Source of the DNA: Streptomyces hyderabadensis | GTDB taxonomy: Bacteria > Actinomycetota > Actinomycetes > Streptomycetales > Streptomycetaceae | Direction: 5' to 3' | DNA: 64,000 nucleotides | NCBI RefSeq assembly: GCF_020404845.1 | Contig: NZ_JAIOJZ010000031.1 | Location: 25,489-89,488 of the forward strand | Part shown: positions 1 to 11,800 of the stretch, in pieces | How positions within the stretch are numbered: position 1 is the first letter of the stretch | Layout of the letters: the number at the start of each line of letters is the position of its first letter | Translations under genes and position numbers: made by a program | Notes under the pieces: model-generated | Databases searched by the model: none | Told to the model about the DNA's origin: nothing | Seen by the model: the letters and a program-made list of their open reading frames with translations, nothing else

Positions 1-2
1 CG

Positions 3-3000
3 TGGCTGGCGGGGCTGCGGGAGAGCGGGCTTGACGAGGCCGAGGCGCAGGCTGTGTGCGACCGCATCGCCGCCCGCTTCGAGCCGTGGCGCGAGTCGAC
101 CTTCCCGGGGCTGCTGGGCAACGTCGTGGCGGGACGGATCGCCAACCGGTTCGATCTGCACGGCGTCAACCACACCACCGACGCCGCCTGTGCCAGTTCG
201 CTGGCCGCCCTGTCGACGGCGGTCGGAGAATTGTCCCTGCGCCGGGCGGACCTGGTCATCAGCGGCGGTGTGGACACCGGGAACGACATCGGCATGTTCC
301 TGTGCTTCTCCAAGACGCCCGCGCTCTCCCCCAGCGGCGACTGCCGCCCGTTCGCGGAGGCGGCGGACGGCACGATGCTCGGTGAGGCGGTCGTGATGTA
401 CGCCCTGAAACGTTTGTCCGACGCAGAGCGCGACGGCGACCGGATCCACGCCGTGATCAGGGGCATCGGCACCTCGTCGGACGGCCGGAGCACAGCGATC
501 TACGCCCCGCTGCCCGAGGGCCAGGAACGGGCCCTGCGACGCGCGTACGACGAGGCCGGCTACCCGCCGGAGACCGTGGAGCTGGTCGAGGCGCACGGCA
601 CCGGCACGAAGGCCGGGGACACCGCGGAACTGGCCGCGCTCAACGCGGTGTTCGGCGCCTCGGGACGTCCTGACGGCCAGTGGTGCGCGATCGGCTCGGT
701 GAAGTCGCAGATCGGGCACACCAAGTGCGCGGCGGGTGCGGCGGGGCTGCTCAAGGCAGTGATGGCCCTCCAGCACAAGGTGCTTCCGCCCACAGTCAAG
801 GTCGAACGGCCGAACCCGGCGGCCGCCGCCCCTGACGGCCCGTTCTACGTGAACACTCAGGCCCGGCCGTGGGTGCGGCCGGCCGGTCATCCGCGCCGGG
901 CGGCGGTGTCGAGTTTCGGCTTCGGCGGCAGCAACTTCCACGTCACCCTGGAGGAATACACGCCGCCGACCGTGCCCACCCCTTCGTCGGGCACGCAGGC
1001 GGACACCCCTGCGCGCCCGGCGCCGAAGAACACGGGCCGCCCTGCCCTGCGCCACCGCACGGCGTCGAGCGAGCTGGTCCTGTTCGCCGTCGCCTCGCCG
1101 TCCGCCCTGGAGGAACAACTGCCCAAGGACGGGCGGCCGCTGACCGAGCTGGCGAGGGAGAGCCACGCCGCGTTCTCGCCCACCGCCCGGGTGCGGCTGG
1201 CCGTCGTTGCCACCGACACCGATGACCTGCGGAGGAAGTACGCGCAGGCGCTCGTGCACGTCCGGCGGCGCCCCGAGGCGTCGTTCTCGGCCCCTTCCGG
1301 AATCCGGTACGCGTACGGCGAGCCCGCGCCCGGCCGCATCGGCTTCCTGTTCCCCGGGCAGGGCTCCCAGTACGTCGGGATGGGGGCCGGGCTCGCGATG
1401 CTGGCCCCGGCCGCGCAGGCCGTGTGGGACCGGCTGGGCTCCACCCGCTTCGACGGAAGGCCGCTGCACCGGGCCGTGTTCCCGCCGCCCGCCTTCACCG
1501 AGGAGGAGCGCGCCGCCCGAGCGGCCCTGCTGAACGCCACCGAGTGGGCTCAGCCGGCGCTGGCGGTGCACGCGCTCGCGCTGCTGGCGGTGGTGCGGGA
1601 ACTGGGGCTGCGGCCGGACTGCGTGGCCGGCCACAGTTTCGGCGAACTGGTGGCACTGCACTGCGCGGGCGCCCTGGACGCGGAGTCGCTGGTCGGGCTG
1701 GCGCGTCGCCGCGGCGAGCTGATGCGGGAGGCGGCGGCCACCCCGGGCGCGATGCTGGCGGTGGCGGCGGACCGCGAACGCGTGGCGGAGGTACTGGCCG
1801 GCGGTGGCTTCGAAGACATCTGGCCGGCCAACCACAACTCGCCCCGTCAGACGGTGCTCTCAGGTTCGGCGGCGGCGGTCGAAAGGGCGAGGAGCGCCTT
1901 CTCGGCCGCGGGGATCGCCTCCCGCGGACTGTCCGCGTCGACCGCCTTCCACAGCCCGCTGGTCGCCCCTGCCGTCGAGCCGCTCGCCGCCCATCTGCGC
2001 ACGGTGACGTTCTCAGAACCTCAGATCGAGGTCTACGGCAACACGGACGCGGCGCCCTACCCCTCGTGCCCGGATGCAGTGCGCCGCCGGGTCGCCGGTC
2101 ATCTCGCCTCGCCGGTCCTCTTCCAGGACCAGATCGAGGCGATGTACGCCGCGGGGGTGCGGACCTTCGTGGAGGTCGGCGCGGGCGCCACGCTCACGGG
2201 CCTGGTCGGGCAGATCCTCGGCGACCGTGAGCATGCGGCCGTGCCCCTCGACCGGCCGGCCGGGGCGGGCGCCGACACCTTCCACGCCGCGCTCGGTGAA
2301 CTCGCCGTACGGGGCGTTCCCCTCGACCTCGTCCCCCTCTGGACCCCCTACGCATCGCCCGGAACACCAGCGAAGGAGCGCGAGCCCCGAATGACCGTGA
2401 AGATCAGTGGAGCCAACTACGGTCAGCTCCCGCCCTCCGGAACCCCACACGTCGAACCGACGCATGCTGCGGAATACGGGCCGCGCGCCGACGCCGTACC
2501 GGCTGTCGCCGTCCCCGCACCGGCGGTCGCTCTGCCCTCGCAGCCCCCCGGCGACGTGCCGCTGCCGCCGGTATCCGTGCCGGCTGCCGCGTCTTCGCAG
2601 CAGCGGTTCGGGCCGTCGCACCCGGCGGAGGCGCCGGCTGACGCCCGCCCGGTCATCGGCGACGATCGGCAGCTGGCCGTCGAGAGCATCCACCGGCAGA
2701 CGGCCGAGACCCACCTCGCCTGTCAACGTCTGCTGACGGACAGCCATATGGCCTTCCTGAGGATGACCGAAACGAGCCTGGCCGCGCTGCTCGGTGCGCC
2801 GGTCCCGGGCGCGGTCCCGGACATGACAGCACCCGCTCCGCTGCCGCTCCCGCGCTCCGTCGGCCCGCTCGACGTACCGGCCGCCGTGGCGCCCCCGGTG
2901 GCGGCGCCGGCTCCCGTGGCGGTGGTCGGGGGCGCGACGCCGTATCCCGTGCCGGAGGCGAGCGCTCCTCCGGCGAGCGACGCGGTGCGCCCCTCGGTAT

Positions 3001-5774
3001 CGGAGCCGGCACCGACCGAAGCACCGGCACGGGACGCGTCGGCGCCGGACCGATCGGTGTCGGAGCCTGCTCCCTCGGAGCTGTCTTCCTCCGAGCTGTC
3101 TTCCTCCGAGCTGGAGGAGTTGCTCCTGTCGGTGGTGGCCGACCTCACCGGCTATCCGACCGCCATGCTGCACGTGGACATGGATCTGGAGGCGGACCTG
3201 GGCGTCGACTCCATCAAGCGTGTCGAGATTCTGTCGGCCGTGCGCCGCCGGGTGGGCGACGTGGCGGTCGGGGACGCCGGACGGCTCGGCAAGCTCCGTA
3301 CCCTGCGCGAGATCACCGCGGCACTCGCCTCCGGCGCCCCACCCGCCGGGTCGGCGTCGGAGCCGGACGTCCCTGGGGTGCCCGCGCCCCGCGCGGACGC
3401 GTTCGAGCCCTCCCCGGCAAAGACTCGCGAGGCCGCCCCGCTCTCCACGACCGTCGATGTCCCGGCCGTACGCGGCGACGGATCCGGGCGGTCCGCCGAT
3501 GACGCGGGGGCGGACGGGTGGACACCCTTGACCCGGCTGGTGCCGCGCATGGTGGAGTCTCCGGCGTCCGGGCTGGCCACGGCGGGGCTGCTGGACGGGC
3601 CGGTCGTGGTGAGCGGCGAGGACGTGACGGGGTGCCCGGTCGTCGGCCTCGTGGCCCGGAAGCTGGCGGAGCGCGGCGTGGACGCCACCGCCGTGACGGA
3701 GGTGCCAGAAGGGGCGCGCGGCGTCATCCACCTGGGCGGCCTCTCCGCGGACGGCACACCGGACGAGGCCCGGGAGGTCCATCGCTCGGCGCTCCGCGCG
3801 GCGCGCGCGCTGGCACGGCGGGAGCCCGAGGGCGGCGGCCTGTTCGTCACCGTCCAGGACACCGGCGGCGACTTCGGGCTCGGCGGACACGCGCCCGGCC
3901 GTGCGTGGCTGGGCGGGACGGCCGGACTGGCGAGGACCGCCGCGAAGGAGTGGCCGGACGTCCAGGTGAGGGTCCTCGACTGCGAGCGGGGCGGGCGGGA
4001 CGACGAAGAGGTCGCCGACGCGATCGTGTGCGAACTGCTCGACGGCGGAGCCGACACGGAGGTCGGCCTTCGTGCGGACGGCACCCGCGCCCTGCTGCGG
4101 ATGGTGCCCGCCCCGCTCACACCCGGCGGCGCCCCGCGCATCGGCGAGAACTCCGTGATCGTGGCCACCGGCGGTGCCCGCGGGGTGACCGCCGCCGCGC
4201 TGCTCGACCTGGCCAGGACCCACCGGCCGCGGATCGTCCTGCTCGGACGGACGGAGGCCGCCGCCGAGCCCGCCGGACTGGCATCGGCCACCGACGAACG
4301 GGCCCTCACCCGACTCCTCGCGGAGCGGGCCGGGGATACGGAGGGGTCCTCGCCCGCCCGGATCGCGGAGGAGGCCCGGGGGATTCTCGCCGCCCGCGAA
4401 GTACGGGCGACGCTGGCCGGGTTGGAGGCCGCCGGTTCGCCCGCCCGGTACGTCAGGGTGGATGTCCGGGATGCCGACGCTCTCACCGCGGCGCTGCGCG
4501 AGGTGCGCGCGACGTGGGGGCCGGTGACCGGCATCGTGCACGGGGCGGGCGTGCTCGCCGACAAGCGGATCGCGGACAAGACCGACGAGCAGGCCGAGCC
4601 GGTCATGGCCACGAAGGTGGACGGGCTGCGGGCGCTGCTGACGGCGACGGCGGACGATCCCCTGGACACGATTCTGCTGTTCTCCTCGGTGGCCGCCGTG
4701 TTCGGCAACGCGGGCCAGAGCGACTACGCCATGGCCAACGAGGTCCTCCAGCAGGTCGCGTCGGCGGAGCAGGCTCGCCGCCCCGACTGCCTGGTGCGCT
4801 GCGTGGCCTGGGGCCCCTGGCAGGGCGGCATGGTCACCCCGGCCCTGGCCGCGCACTTCGGCCGGGCCGGGGTGCCGCTCATCCCCCCGGCCCAGGGGGC
4901 CGCGGCCTGCACCGCCGAACTGGACGGTGCGGCCGACGAGGCCCGTGTGGTGCTGACGGCGGGCGACGGGCCGGCTGCCGCGGACGAGCGGTTGCGCGCA
5001 CAGGTGCTGGTCAGCTCGGGCACCCTGCCGCAGCTGGCCGACCACGCGCCCGCCGGTGTCCCGGTGCTGCCCGTGGCGCTGGTCCTGAACTGGTTCGCGG
5101 GCGCCGCGGCGGCCTGGCTGCCGACCGAGGGGCCGCTCGTCCTGCGTGATCTGCGGGTGTACCGGAAGTACGACCTGCCGGAGCTGGAAGGCGTGGGCCA
5201 CCGGCTCACCGTGCTCGGCAGCCGGGGCGCGCCCGGCTCCCCGGCCGGGCTGGAGACGGAGCTGCGGGGCGAGGAGGGCCCGGCGCATTTCCGTGCCGTC
5301 GTGGACACGGGCGACGGTGCGCCCGACCGGTCCTCCTGGGACGCCCCGGCGGACCTGAAGCCGCTCGACGTGGCCGCGCCGTACCACGGGGGCGTCCTCT
5401 TCCACGGCCCCCGGTTCCACGCCCTGCGCGAAGTGCGCGGTGTGTCGGAGCACGGGGCGGAGGCGACGGTCGCGGGCCTGCGGTCCCTGGGCTGGCCGGG
5501 CGGGCACGGTCCGCTGGATCCGGCCGCCGTGGACGGCGCGCTGCAACTCGCGCTGCTCTGGGGCGAGAAGGTGCTCGGGTCGGCGACCCTGCCGATGGCC
5601 GTCGCGGAGTGCAGGGTGTACCGGCGGGGCCCGGTGGACGACGCCGTGCGCTGTGTGGTGCGGGGACGCAAGGTCCACGACACCGGGGCACGCTGCGACG
5701 CCGCGCTGATCGGCCCCGACGGGTCCGTCCTGCTGGAGCTGACCGGCGTCGAACTCGTCAGCAGCCCCTCCTGA
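3..5774 (+). CDS. PUFA-type polyketide/fatty-acid synthase subunit (PfaA-like), 5' end missing
   Basis: Iterative type I synthase subunit that builds and reduces a polyketide-like acyl chain. The reading frame is open from the window edge, so the N-terminus lies outside. Domains in order: ketosynthase (active Cys codon at 189-191 in DAACASS, His codons at 594 and 717), malonyl acyltransferase (GHSFG, Ser codon at 1635), a long Ala/Pro linker, one acyl carrier protein (DLGVDSIKR, Ser codon at 3210), ketoreductase (GGARG near 4170, SDYAMAN near 4722) and a C-terminal dehydratase-like fold (HxxxGxxxxP at 5043, DxxxQ near 5532). This order is that of PfaA/Pfa2 of bacterial PUFA synthases. Such proteins usually carry several tandem ACPs, but only one is visible here. 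The next gene starts 47 bp downstream and supplies the matching PfaC-like subunit. An enoyl reductase (PfaD) would be expected upstream, outside the window. The product is unknown and need not be a PUFA. Confidence 0.93.
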   Translation, partial: WLAGLRESGLDEAEAQAVCDRIAARFEPWRESTFPGLLGNVVAGRIANRFDLHGVNHTTDAACASSLAALSTAVGELSLRRADLVISGGVDTGNDIGMFLCFSKTPALSPSGDCRPFAEAADGTMLGEAVVMYALKRLSDAERDGDRIHAVIRGIGTSSDGRSTAIYAPLPEGQERALRRAYDEAGYPPETVELVEAHGTGTKAGDTAELAALNAVFGASGRPDGQWCAIGSVKSQIGHTKCAAGAAGLLKAVMALQHKVLPPTVKVERPNPAAAAPDGPFYVNTQARPWVRPAGHPRRAAVSSFGFGGSNFHVTLEEYTPPTVPTPSSGTQADTPARPAPKNTGRPALRHRTASSELVLFAVASPSALEEQLPKDGRPLTELARESHAAFSPTARVRLAVVATDTDDLRRKYAQALVHVRRRPEASFSAPSGIRYAYGEPAPGRIGFLFPGQGSQYVGMGAGLAMLAPAAQAVWDRLGSTRFDGRPLHRAVFPPPAFTEEERAARAALLNATEWAQPALAVHALALLAVVRELGLRPDCVAGHSFGELVALHCAGALDAESLVGLARRRGELMREAAATPGAMLAVAADRERVAEVLAGGGFEDIWPANHNSPRQTVLSGSAAAVERARSAFSAAGIASRGLSASTAFHSPLVAPAVEPLAAHLRTVTFSEPQIEVYGNTDAAPYPSCPDAVRRRVAGHLASPVLFQDQIEAMYAAGVRTFVEVGAGATLTGLVGQILGDREHAAVPLDRPAGAGADTFHAALGELAVRGVPLDLVPLWTPYASPGTPAKEREPRMTVKISGANYGQLPPSGTPHVEPTHAAEYGPRADAVPAVAVPAPAVALPSQPPGDVPLPPVSVPAAASSQQRFGPSHPAEAPADARPVIGDDRQLAVESIHRQTAETHLACQRLLTDSHMAFLRMTETSLAALLGAPVPGAVPDMTAPAPLPLPRSVGPLDVPAAVAPPVAAPAPVAVVGGATPYPVPEASAPPASDAVRPSVSEPAPTEAPARDASAPDRSVSEPAPSELSSSELSSSELEELLLSVVADLTGYPTAMLHVDMDLEADLGVDSIKRVEILSAVRRRVGDVAVGDAGRLGKLRTLREITAALASGAPPAGSASEPDVPGVPAPRADAFEPSPAKTREAAPLSTTVDVPAVRGDGSGRSADDAGADGWTPLTRLVPRMVESPASGLATAGLLDGPVVVSGEDVTGCPVVGLVARKLAERGVDATAVTEVPEGARGVIHLGGLSADGTPDEAREVHRSALRAARALARREPEGGGLFVTVQDTGGDFGLGGHAPGRAWLGGTAGLARTAAKEWPDVQVRVLDCERGGRDDEEVADAIVCELLDGGADTEVGLRADGTRALLRMVPAPLTPGGAPRIGENSVIVATGGARGVTAAALLDLARTHRPRIVLLGRTEAAAEPAGLASATDERALTRLLAERAGDTEGSSPARIAEEARGILAAREVRATLAGLEAAGSPARYVRVDVRDADALTAALREVRATWGPVTGIVHGAGVLADKRIADKTDEQAEPVMATKVDGLRALLTATADDPLDTILLFSSVAAVFGNAGQSDYAMANEVLQQVASAEQARRPDCLVRCVAWGPWQGGMVTPALAAHFGRAGVPLIPPAQGAAACTAELDGAADEARVVLTAGDGPAAADERLRAQVLVSSGTLPQLADHAPAGVPVLPVALVLNWFAGAAAAWLPTEGPLVLRDLRVYRKYDLPELEGVGHRLTVLGSRGAPGSPAGLETELRGEEGPAHFRAVVDTGDGAPDRSSWDAPADLKPLDVAAPYHGGVLFHGPRFHALREVRGVSEHGAEATVAGLRSLGWPGGHGPLDPAAVDGALQLALLWGEKVLGSATLPMAVAECRVYRRGPVDDAVRCVVRGRKVHDTGARCDAALIGPDGSVLLELTGVELVSSPS
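3078..3113 (+). repeat. 15-bp tandem repeat in the synthase linker
   Basis: The unit GAGCTGTCTTCCTCC occurs twice in a row (3078-3092, 3093-3107) and starts a third time. It stays in frame and encodes a Glu-Leu-Ser-Ser-Ser repeat just before the ACP domain. It probably lengthens the flexible linker and is a likely site of length variation between strains. Confidence 0.8.
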
Positions 5775-5821
5775 CCGGGCGCCTTCCCTCCTGTCCGCAC
5801 CCGCCGTGAAGTGAGACCCGC

Positions 5822-8800
5822 ATGCGTTTCGAACCGATCGCCATCGTCGGCCGGGGCTGTGTCCTGCCCGGCGCACTGGACCCGGACGGGTTCTGGGAGA
5901 ACGTCGCCGCCGGGCGTACGAGTCTGACGGCGGCCCCGGAAGGCCGGTGGCGGCTGCCGCGCCACCGGGTCATGGGCACGGTGGACGACCACCTCGACCG
6001 CACCTGGACCGATATCGGAGGGTACGTCGAGGGGTTCGAATCCGTCTTCGACCCGGAAGGCTTTCTCGTCCCCCCGGAGCGGATCGCGACGCTGGACCCG
6101 CTCTTCCACTGGGTGCTCCACGGGGTGCGGCAGGCGCTCATGGAGGCGGGCCGCACCGCGCCGCTGGGGCGCGGCGGGCTGATCCTGGGCAACCTGTCGT
6201 ACCCCACCTCCACCGGCGCGGCCTTCGCCGAACACGTCTGGCTGTCGGCGCAGCGCCCGGAGCTCCGCGACGCGCTGCTGACGGGTGGTCGCCGCCCCCG
6301 CCCCGATGCCCGCAACCGCTTCTCCTCCGGTCTCCCGGCCCTGCTCGCGGCCCGCGCGCTCGGGCTCGGGGCCGGGGCGTGGTCCCTCGACGCGGCCTGC
6401 GCCTCCTCGCTGTACGCGATCAAGCTGGCGTGCGACCGCCTGCACGACGGCACGGCCGACCTGATGGTGGCCGGTGCGGTCAGCCGGCCCGACCCTCTCT
6501 ACCTGCACGTGGGGTTCTGCGGGCTGTCCGCGACGAGCCGTACGGGGCGCAGCCGCCCCTTCGACCGGGACGCCGACGGACTGGTGCACGGTGAGGGCGC
6601 CGGGTTCGTCGCCCTGGCGCGGCTCTCCGACGCCCGCGCGGCCGGGCTCCCCGTGTTCGGCGTGATCCGCGGGGTGGGGCTGTCCAACGACGGGCGGGGG
6701 TCCGGTCTGATCAGCCCGTCCGAGGAGGGCCAGGTGCGGGCGATGAGCCTGGCATACGAGGTGGCGGGCGTCGCTCCCGAGTCGGTTTCGCTCGTCGAGT
6801 GCCATGCGACGGGAACCCCGGTCGGCGACGCGGTGGAGGCACGGGGCATGGCCCGGGTCTTCGGGGCCGCCGACGACGTGCCGATCGGTTCGGCGAAGTC
6901 GAACGTCGGGCATCTGCTGGCCTCGGCGGGCGTGGTGGGGCTGCTGAAGGTGCTGGGTGCGATGCGCTCCGGGGTGCGCCCGGCGACACTCGGCGCGCGT
7001 CGGCCGCTGGACGCCCTGTCGGGCACGCCGTTGCGCGTGCTGGACACGGCGGAGCAGTGGGCAGGACCCCGCAGGGCGGCGGTCAGCGCGTTCGGGTTCG
7101 GCGGGACCAACGCCCACCTGCTCCTCGACGACCCGGACGACGCTCCCCCGCCCTCCGTGCCCCGGCCGGTGTACGGACCGCGGTCCACCGCGCGCCGGGC
7201 CGCACCGGCGGAGCGGGCACCGCAGGACCCGGTGCCGGGACCCGACGCGCCGGAAACCCCGGCCGCGGCAGCCGACAGCGGGGCGCCGGGCGACCGTACG
7301 GCCGGGGCATGCGCGGTACCCGTGGCGATCGTCGCCATCGGGGCGCGGGTCGGGGAGGGAACGTCGGTCGAGGACCTCCGCCGGGCGGTGCTGGGCGGTG
7401 GACGGCGCGGCCCGGTCGCGGAGATCGCCGTGCAGCTGACGGGCCTGTGCTTCCCCCCGCTCGCCCTGGAGCGGACCGTACGCCATCAACTCCTGGTGCT
7501 GGAGGCCGCCCGGGAGGCCGCCCGGACGGTGGGCCTGCCCCGGGAGCGGACCATGGTGGTCATCGGTACCGGCGTGGACCCGGAGGTGGCCCGGGCGGGC
7601 GCGCGCTGGCGGATTCCCCATTGGCTGGAGGAGTCGGGTGTGCCCGTCACGGCGGCGTGGGCGGACCTCGCCCGGGACGCCTTCGCCCAACCCATGACGG
7701 CGGAGGGGGTGGTGGGCAGCATGCCGAACCTGGCGGCGAACCGCATCAGCACCCAACTGGACCTGGCGGGACCGAGTTTCACGGTGTCCGCCGAGGAGGC
7801 GTCCGGGCTGGTGGCGCTGGAGGCTGCCGCCCGCGCCCTGCGGTCGGGGGAGGCCGACGCCGCGCTCGTCGGCGCCACCGACCTGTCCTGCGAAGCGGTC
7901 CACCGGGCCGCCGTGCGGGAATCCGCTCCCGGCGTGGAGCCCGGTGACGCGGCGGTCGTCCTGGTCCTCAAGCTGCTGGACGCCGCCCGCCGGGACGGGG
8001 ACACCGTCGTCGCCGTACTGGACGAGGAAGCCGACGACGAACCCGACATGGTCATCGGCGACGGCCCGGACGCGGGATTCGATCCGGCGTCCGCCTTCGG
8101 TCGCGCCCATGCGGCCTCCGGGCTGGTGTCCGTCGCCGTCGCGGCGCTCTCGCTCCAGCACCGCGCGGTCCCCCGCCCCGACGCGCCCGCCGACACGGCG
8201 GCCGTCGCCCACACCGCGCGGGTCGTCGCCGTACCGGCGGAGGGGCCGGCCACGAGCGTCCGGCTGCGCGCCGGGGACCCCCGGCCGTGGCTGCCGGGGC
8301 CCGCCCCGCGCCTGCGCGTCTTCTCCGGGGCGGACCGCGCTCAGGTGCTGGCCGCACTGGAGGCCGGGACCGAGTCCTCGGCGGGCCCGGCACGGCTGGC
8401 TCTCGTGGCGGACGGCGGCACCGCCTGGGCGGAGCGCCGCGAAGCGGCCCGTCGCTGGCTGGCTCAGGGCGGGGCCCGCCCGGCGGATGTCCTGTACCGG
8501 GACGCGCCGATCGGCGGCGAGACCGCCTTCGTGTACACCAACGGCTCGGCCGCGTACCCCGGGATGGGCCACGCGCTGACGCTGGCGTACCCGTCGCTGG
8601 GCGAGAGCGTCCGTGCGGGGCACCGGGCGATCGGGACGCGGCTGCGCTCCGGGAGGGGGCCCGGCGTGCTCGACCAGATCTGGTCCGTCGCCGAACTGGC
8701 GGTCTTCCACACCGTGTTCAGCCGTGAGGTGCTGGGCCTGCGGCCGGACGCCGCGATCGGCTACTCCTCGGGCGAGTCGACGGCACTGGTCGCGCTGGGC

Positions 8801-11800
8801 GCGTGGCCGGACGCCTCGGGGCTGTACGAGGCGACGCGGGAGAGCGGGCTGTTCACCACGGAGCTCACGGGTGAGCTGCGGGCGGTGCGGCGCTACTGGC
8901 GGCAGCGCGGCATCGACGGCGACCGCTGGTCGAGCTATCTGGTCGCCGCGCCGCTGGAGGCTGTCCGCGCGGAGCTCGCCGGGGAGCGGGCGGTCCATCT
9001 GATGGCGGTGAACGCGCCGGGGGTCTGCGTCGTCGGCGGCGAGTCCAAGGCATGCGCGGCCGTGGTCACCCGGCTCGGCGTGGACCGGGCGATCGAACTG
9101 GACTACGACATGGCCGCCCACGCCCCGGAGTTGGCGGAGGTCCGCGAGGTGTGGCGCGAGGCCCACCGTCGCCCCACGGTCGATGTGCCGGGGGTCCGGT
9201 TCTACAGCGCGGCCACCGGCCGGGCGTACCGTCCGACGACCGAGCGGGCCGCCGAAGCGCTCACCGCTCAGGGACTGGGCACGATCGACTTCGCGGCGAC
9301 GATCGAGCGGGCGTGGGCGGACGGTGTCCGCGTCTTCGTGGAGCACGGGCCCCGGAAGCTGTGCACCGGCTGGATCAAGCGGGTCCTCGGGGACCGGGAG
9401 CATGTGGCCGTCGCGCTGGACACCCCGGAGGACACCGGGCTGCGGAATCTGTGCCTGGCCGTCGGCGAACTCGTGGTGGCCGGGGTGCCGGTGCGGGCCG
9501 ACGCGTTGACCGCACGGCTCGCCGAGGCCGCTACCGATCTCCCAGCCCCCGGCCCCACCGTCACCGTTGCCGTACCCCCCACGCCCTGCCTGCCGCCCCT
9601 GGAGCGCGTCGTGACCGTTCTGCCCCGGGCCCCCGAGCTGGCGCCGGTGCCGGCGGAGCGGGCCGCTCCCGCGGAACGGCCGGGCGCCCCGGTTGCTGCC
9701 GTATCCGCCGCCGCGGTGGGGCCGGTGGCCCGGTTGTCCGACCCGGCGTCCCCGGCGTCGGGGTCGCCGGAGGTCGCAGGCACGGTCGTCCGGCAGAGCC
9801 GGCGGGCCGCCCTGGTGCACGAGGAGATCATGGCCGCGCACGCGGAGGCCCACCGGCGGTTCCTGGACGTGTCCGCGCTGGCCGTCACGGCGCTGACGGC
9901 GGGCGGCAGGACGGACGCCGGACGCGCGGCGGTTTCCCTGCCCGCGGGAGACGTTGCCTCCGCACCGCCGTCCGCCGCCCTCCCCGTACCAGCGCCGTGC
10001 GCCCCGCCCGTCCCGGTGCGGCCGCGGGGCCCGGTATCAGCCCCGCGCCCCGGCAGGGCTCCGGTCCCTGTCCCGGGGGCGAAGCCGGTGTTCGACCGGG
10101 CCCAGTTGGAGTACCTCGCCTCCGGGGAGATCTCCGCGCTGTTCGGTCCGCGCTTCGCCGAGCAGGACCGGTACGCGGTGCAGACCCGGATGCCCGGACC
10201 GCCCATGCTCTTCGCCGACCGGGTCACCGCCATCGACGCGGTGCCCGCGGCGCTCGTCCTGCCGGGGCCGGTCCGCACGGACGGGCGGATCTGGACGGAG
10301 ACCGACGTCCTGGCCGACAGCTGGTACCTGGACGCGACGGGATGCATGCCGGCCGGCGTGCTGATCGAGGCGGGACAGGCCGATCTGCTGCTGCTCAGCT
10401 GGCTGGGGGCGGACCTGCTCAACCGGGGCGAGCGCGCCTACCGCCTGCTCGGCTGCGAGGTGACGTTCCACGGCGGCCCGCCCCGCCCCGGCGACACCCT
10501 GTGCTTCGAGATCCATGTGGACGGCCACGCGGAGGCGGGCGGGGTCCGGCTGGCCTTCTTCCACTACGACTGCTACGTGGACGGTGAGTTGCGGCTCAGC
10601 GTCCGCGAGGGCCAAGCCGGCTTCTTCACCCCCGCCGAACTGGCCGCCGGCGGCGGGGTGCGCTGGGACCCGGCCGAGCACGCTCCCGACGACGACCTTC
10701 CGTGCGACCCTCCTGCCGTACGCTGCGAGCGGACCAGCTTCGGCACGGACCGGGTGCGGGCCCTGGCGCAGGGGTCGCCCGCGGAGTGCTTCGGGCAGGG
10801 CTGGGAGGCGACGGCAGCCCATGTGCGGACGCCCCTGCTCGACGGGGAGCGGCTGCGCCTGCTGGACGAGGTCACCGTGTTCGACCCGGTCGGCGGGCCG
10901 TGGGGCCGGGGGTATCTGCGGGCCGAGACGGCGGTGTCCCCGGACGACTGGTTCTTCACCGGCCACTTCAAGAACGACCCCTGTATGCCTGGCACCCTGA
11001 TGCTCCAGGGTGGTCTTCAGGCCATGGCCTTCTATCTGACGGCCTCGGGCCACACCGTCGACCGGGACGGCTGGCGTTTCGAACCGGTCGACACCCAGCC
11101 GTCCCGGGCCAAGTGCCGGGGCCAGGCGACCCCGGAGTCCCGGAGGATCGTCTACGAGGTGTTCGTCCGGGGCGTCTCGGCCGGGCCGGTGCCGACGCTC
11201 CACGCCGATGTCCTCGGGTCGGTGGACGGCAGAAAGGCGTTCCTGGGGCGCGGCATGGCACTCCGGCTGGTGCCCGACTGGCCGTTGTCGCAGTGGCGGG
11301 TCACGGGCCCGCCCGCCGTGCAGGAGGACGGAGCGCCGGTGCCGCCGTCACGGCTCGGCGGACTGTCCGGGCACCGGGAGGAAAAGGCGGTGGCCGTCGC
11401 TGCCGACGGGTTCCGCTTCGACTACGCGTCGTTGCTGGCATGCGCCTGGGGCAGGCCCAGCGAGGCGTTCGGCACCATGTACGAGCGCTTCGACGGCACC
11501 CGCAGGGTCGCCAGGCTCCCCGGGCCGCCTTACCACTTCATGAGCCGGATCGTCTCGGTGGACGGCGTCCAGGGCGGCATGCGGGAGGGCAGCGTCGTCG
11601 TCGCCGAGTACGACGTACCGGAACGGGCGTGGTACTTCGAGCAGAACCCGTCCCGGTGCATGCCGCTCTCGGTCCTCATGGAGGTCGCGCTGCAGCCCTG
11701 CGGGTGGCTGGCCTCGTACGTCGGCAGCGCGACGACCAGCGAGCAGGACCTGCTGTTCCGCAATCTGGACGGAGTGAAGACGGTCACCGGCGAGGTCACC

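Noticed and set aside
2013..9853. Very long open frames on the minus strand opposite the lipid-synthase genes
   Set aside because: They have no domain signatures and arise from high-GC codon bias opposite real genes; the plus strand carries clear KS, AT, KR and DH motifs throughout.
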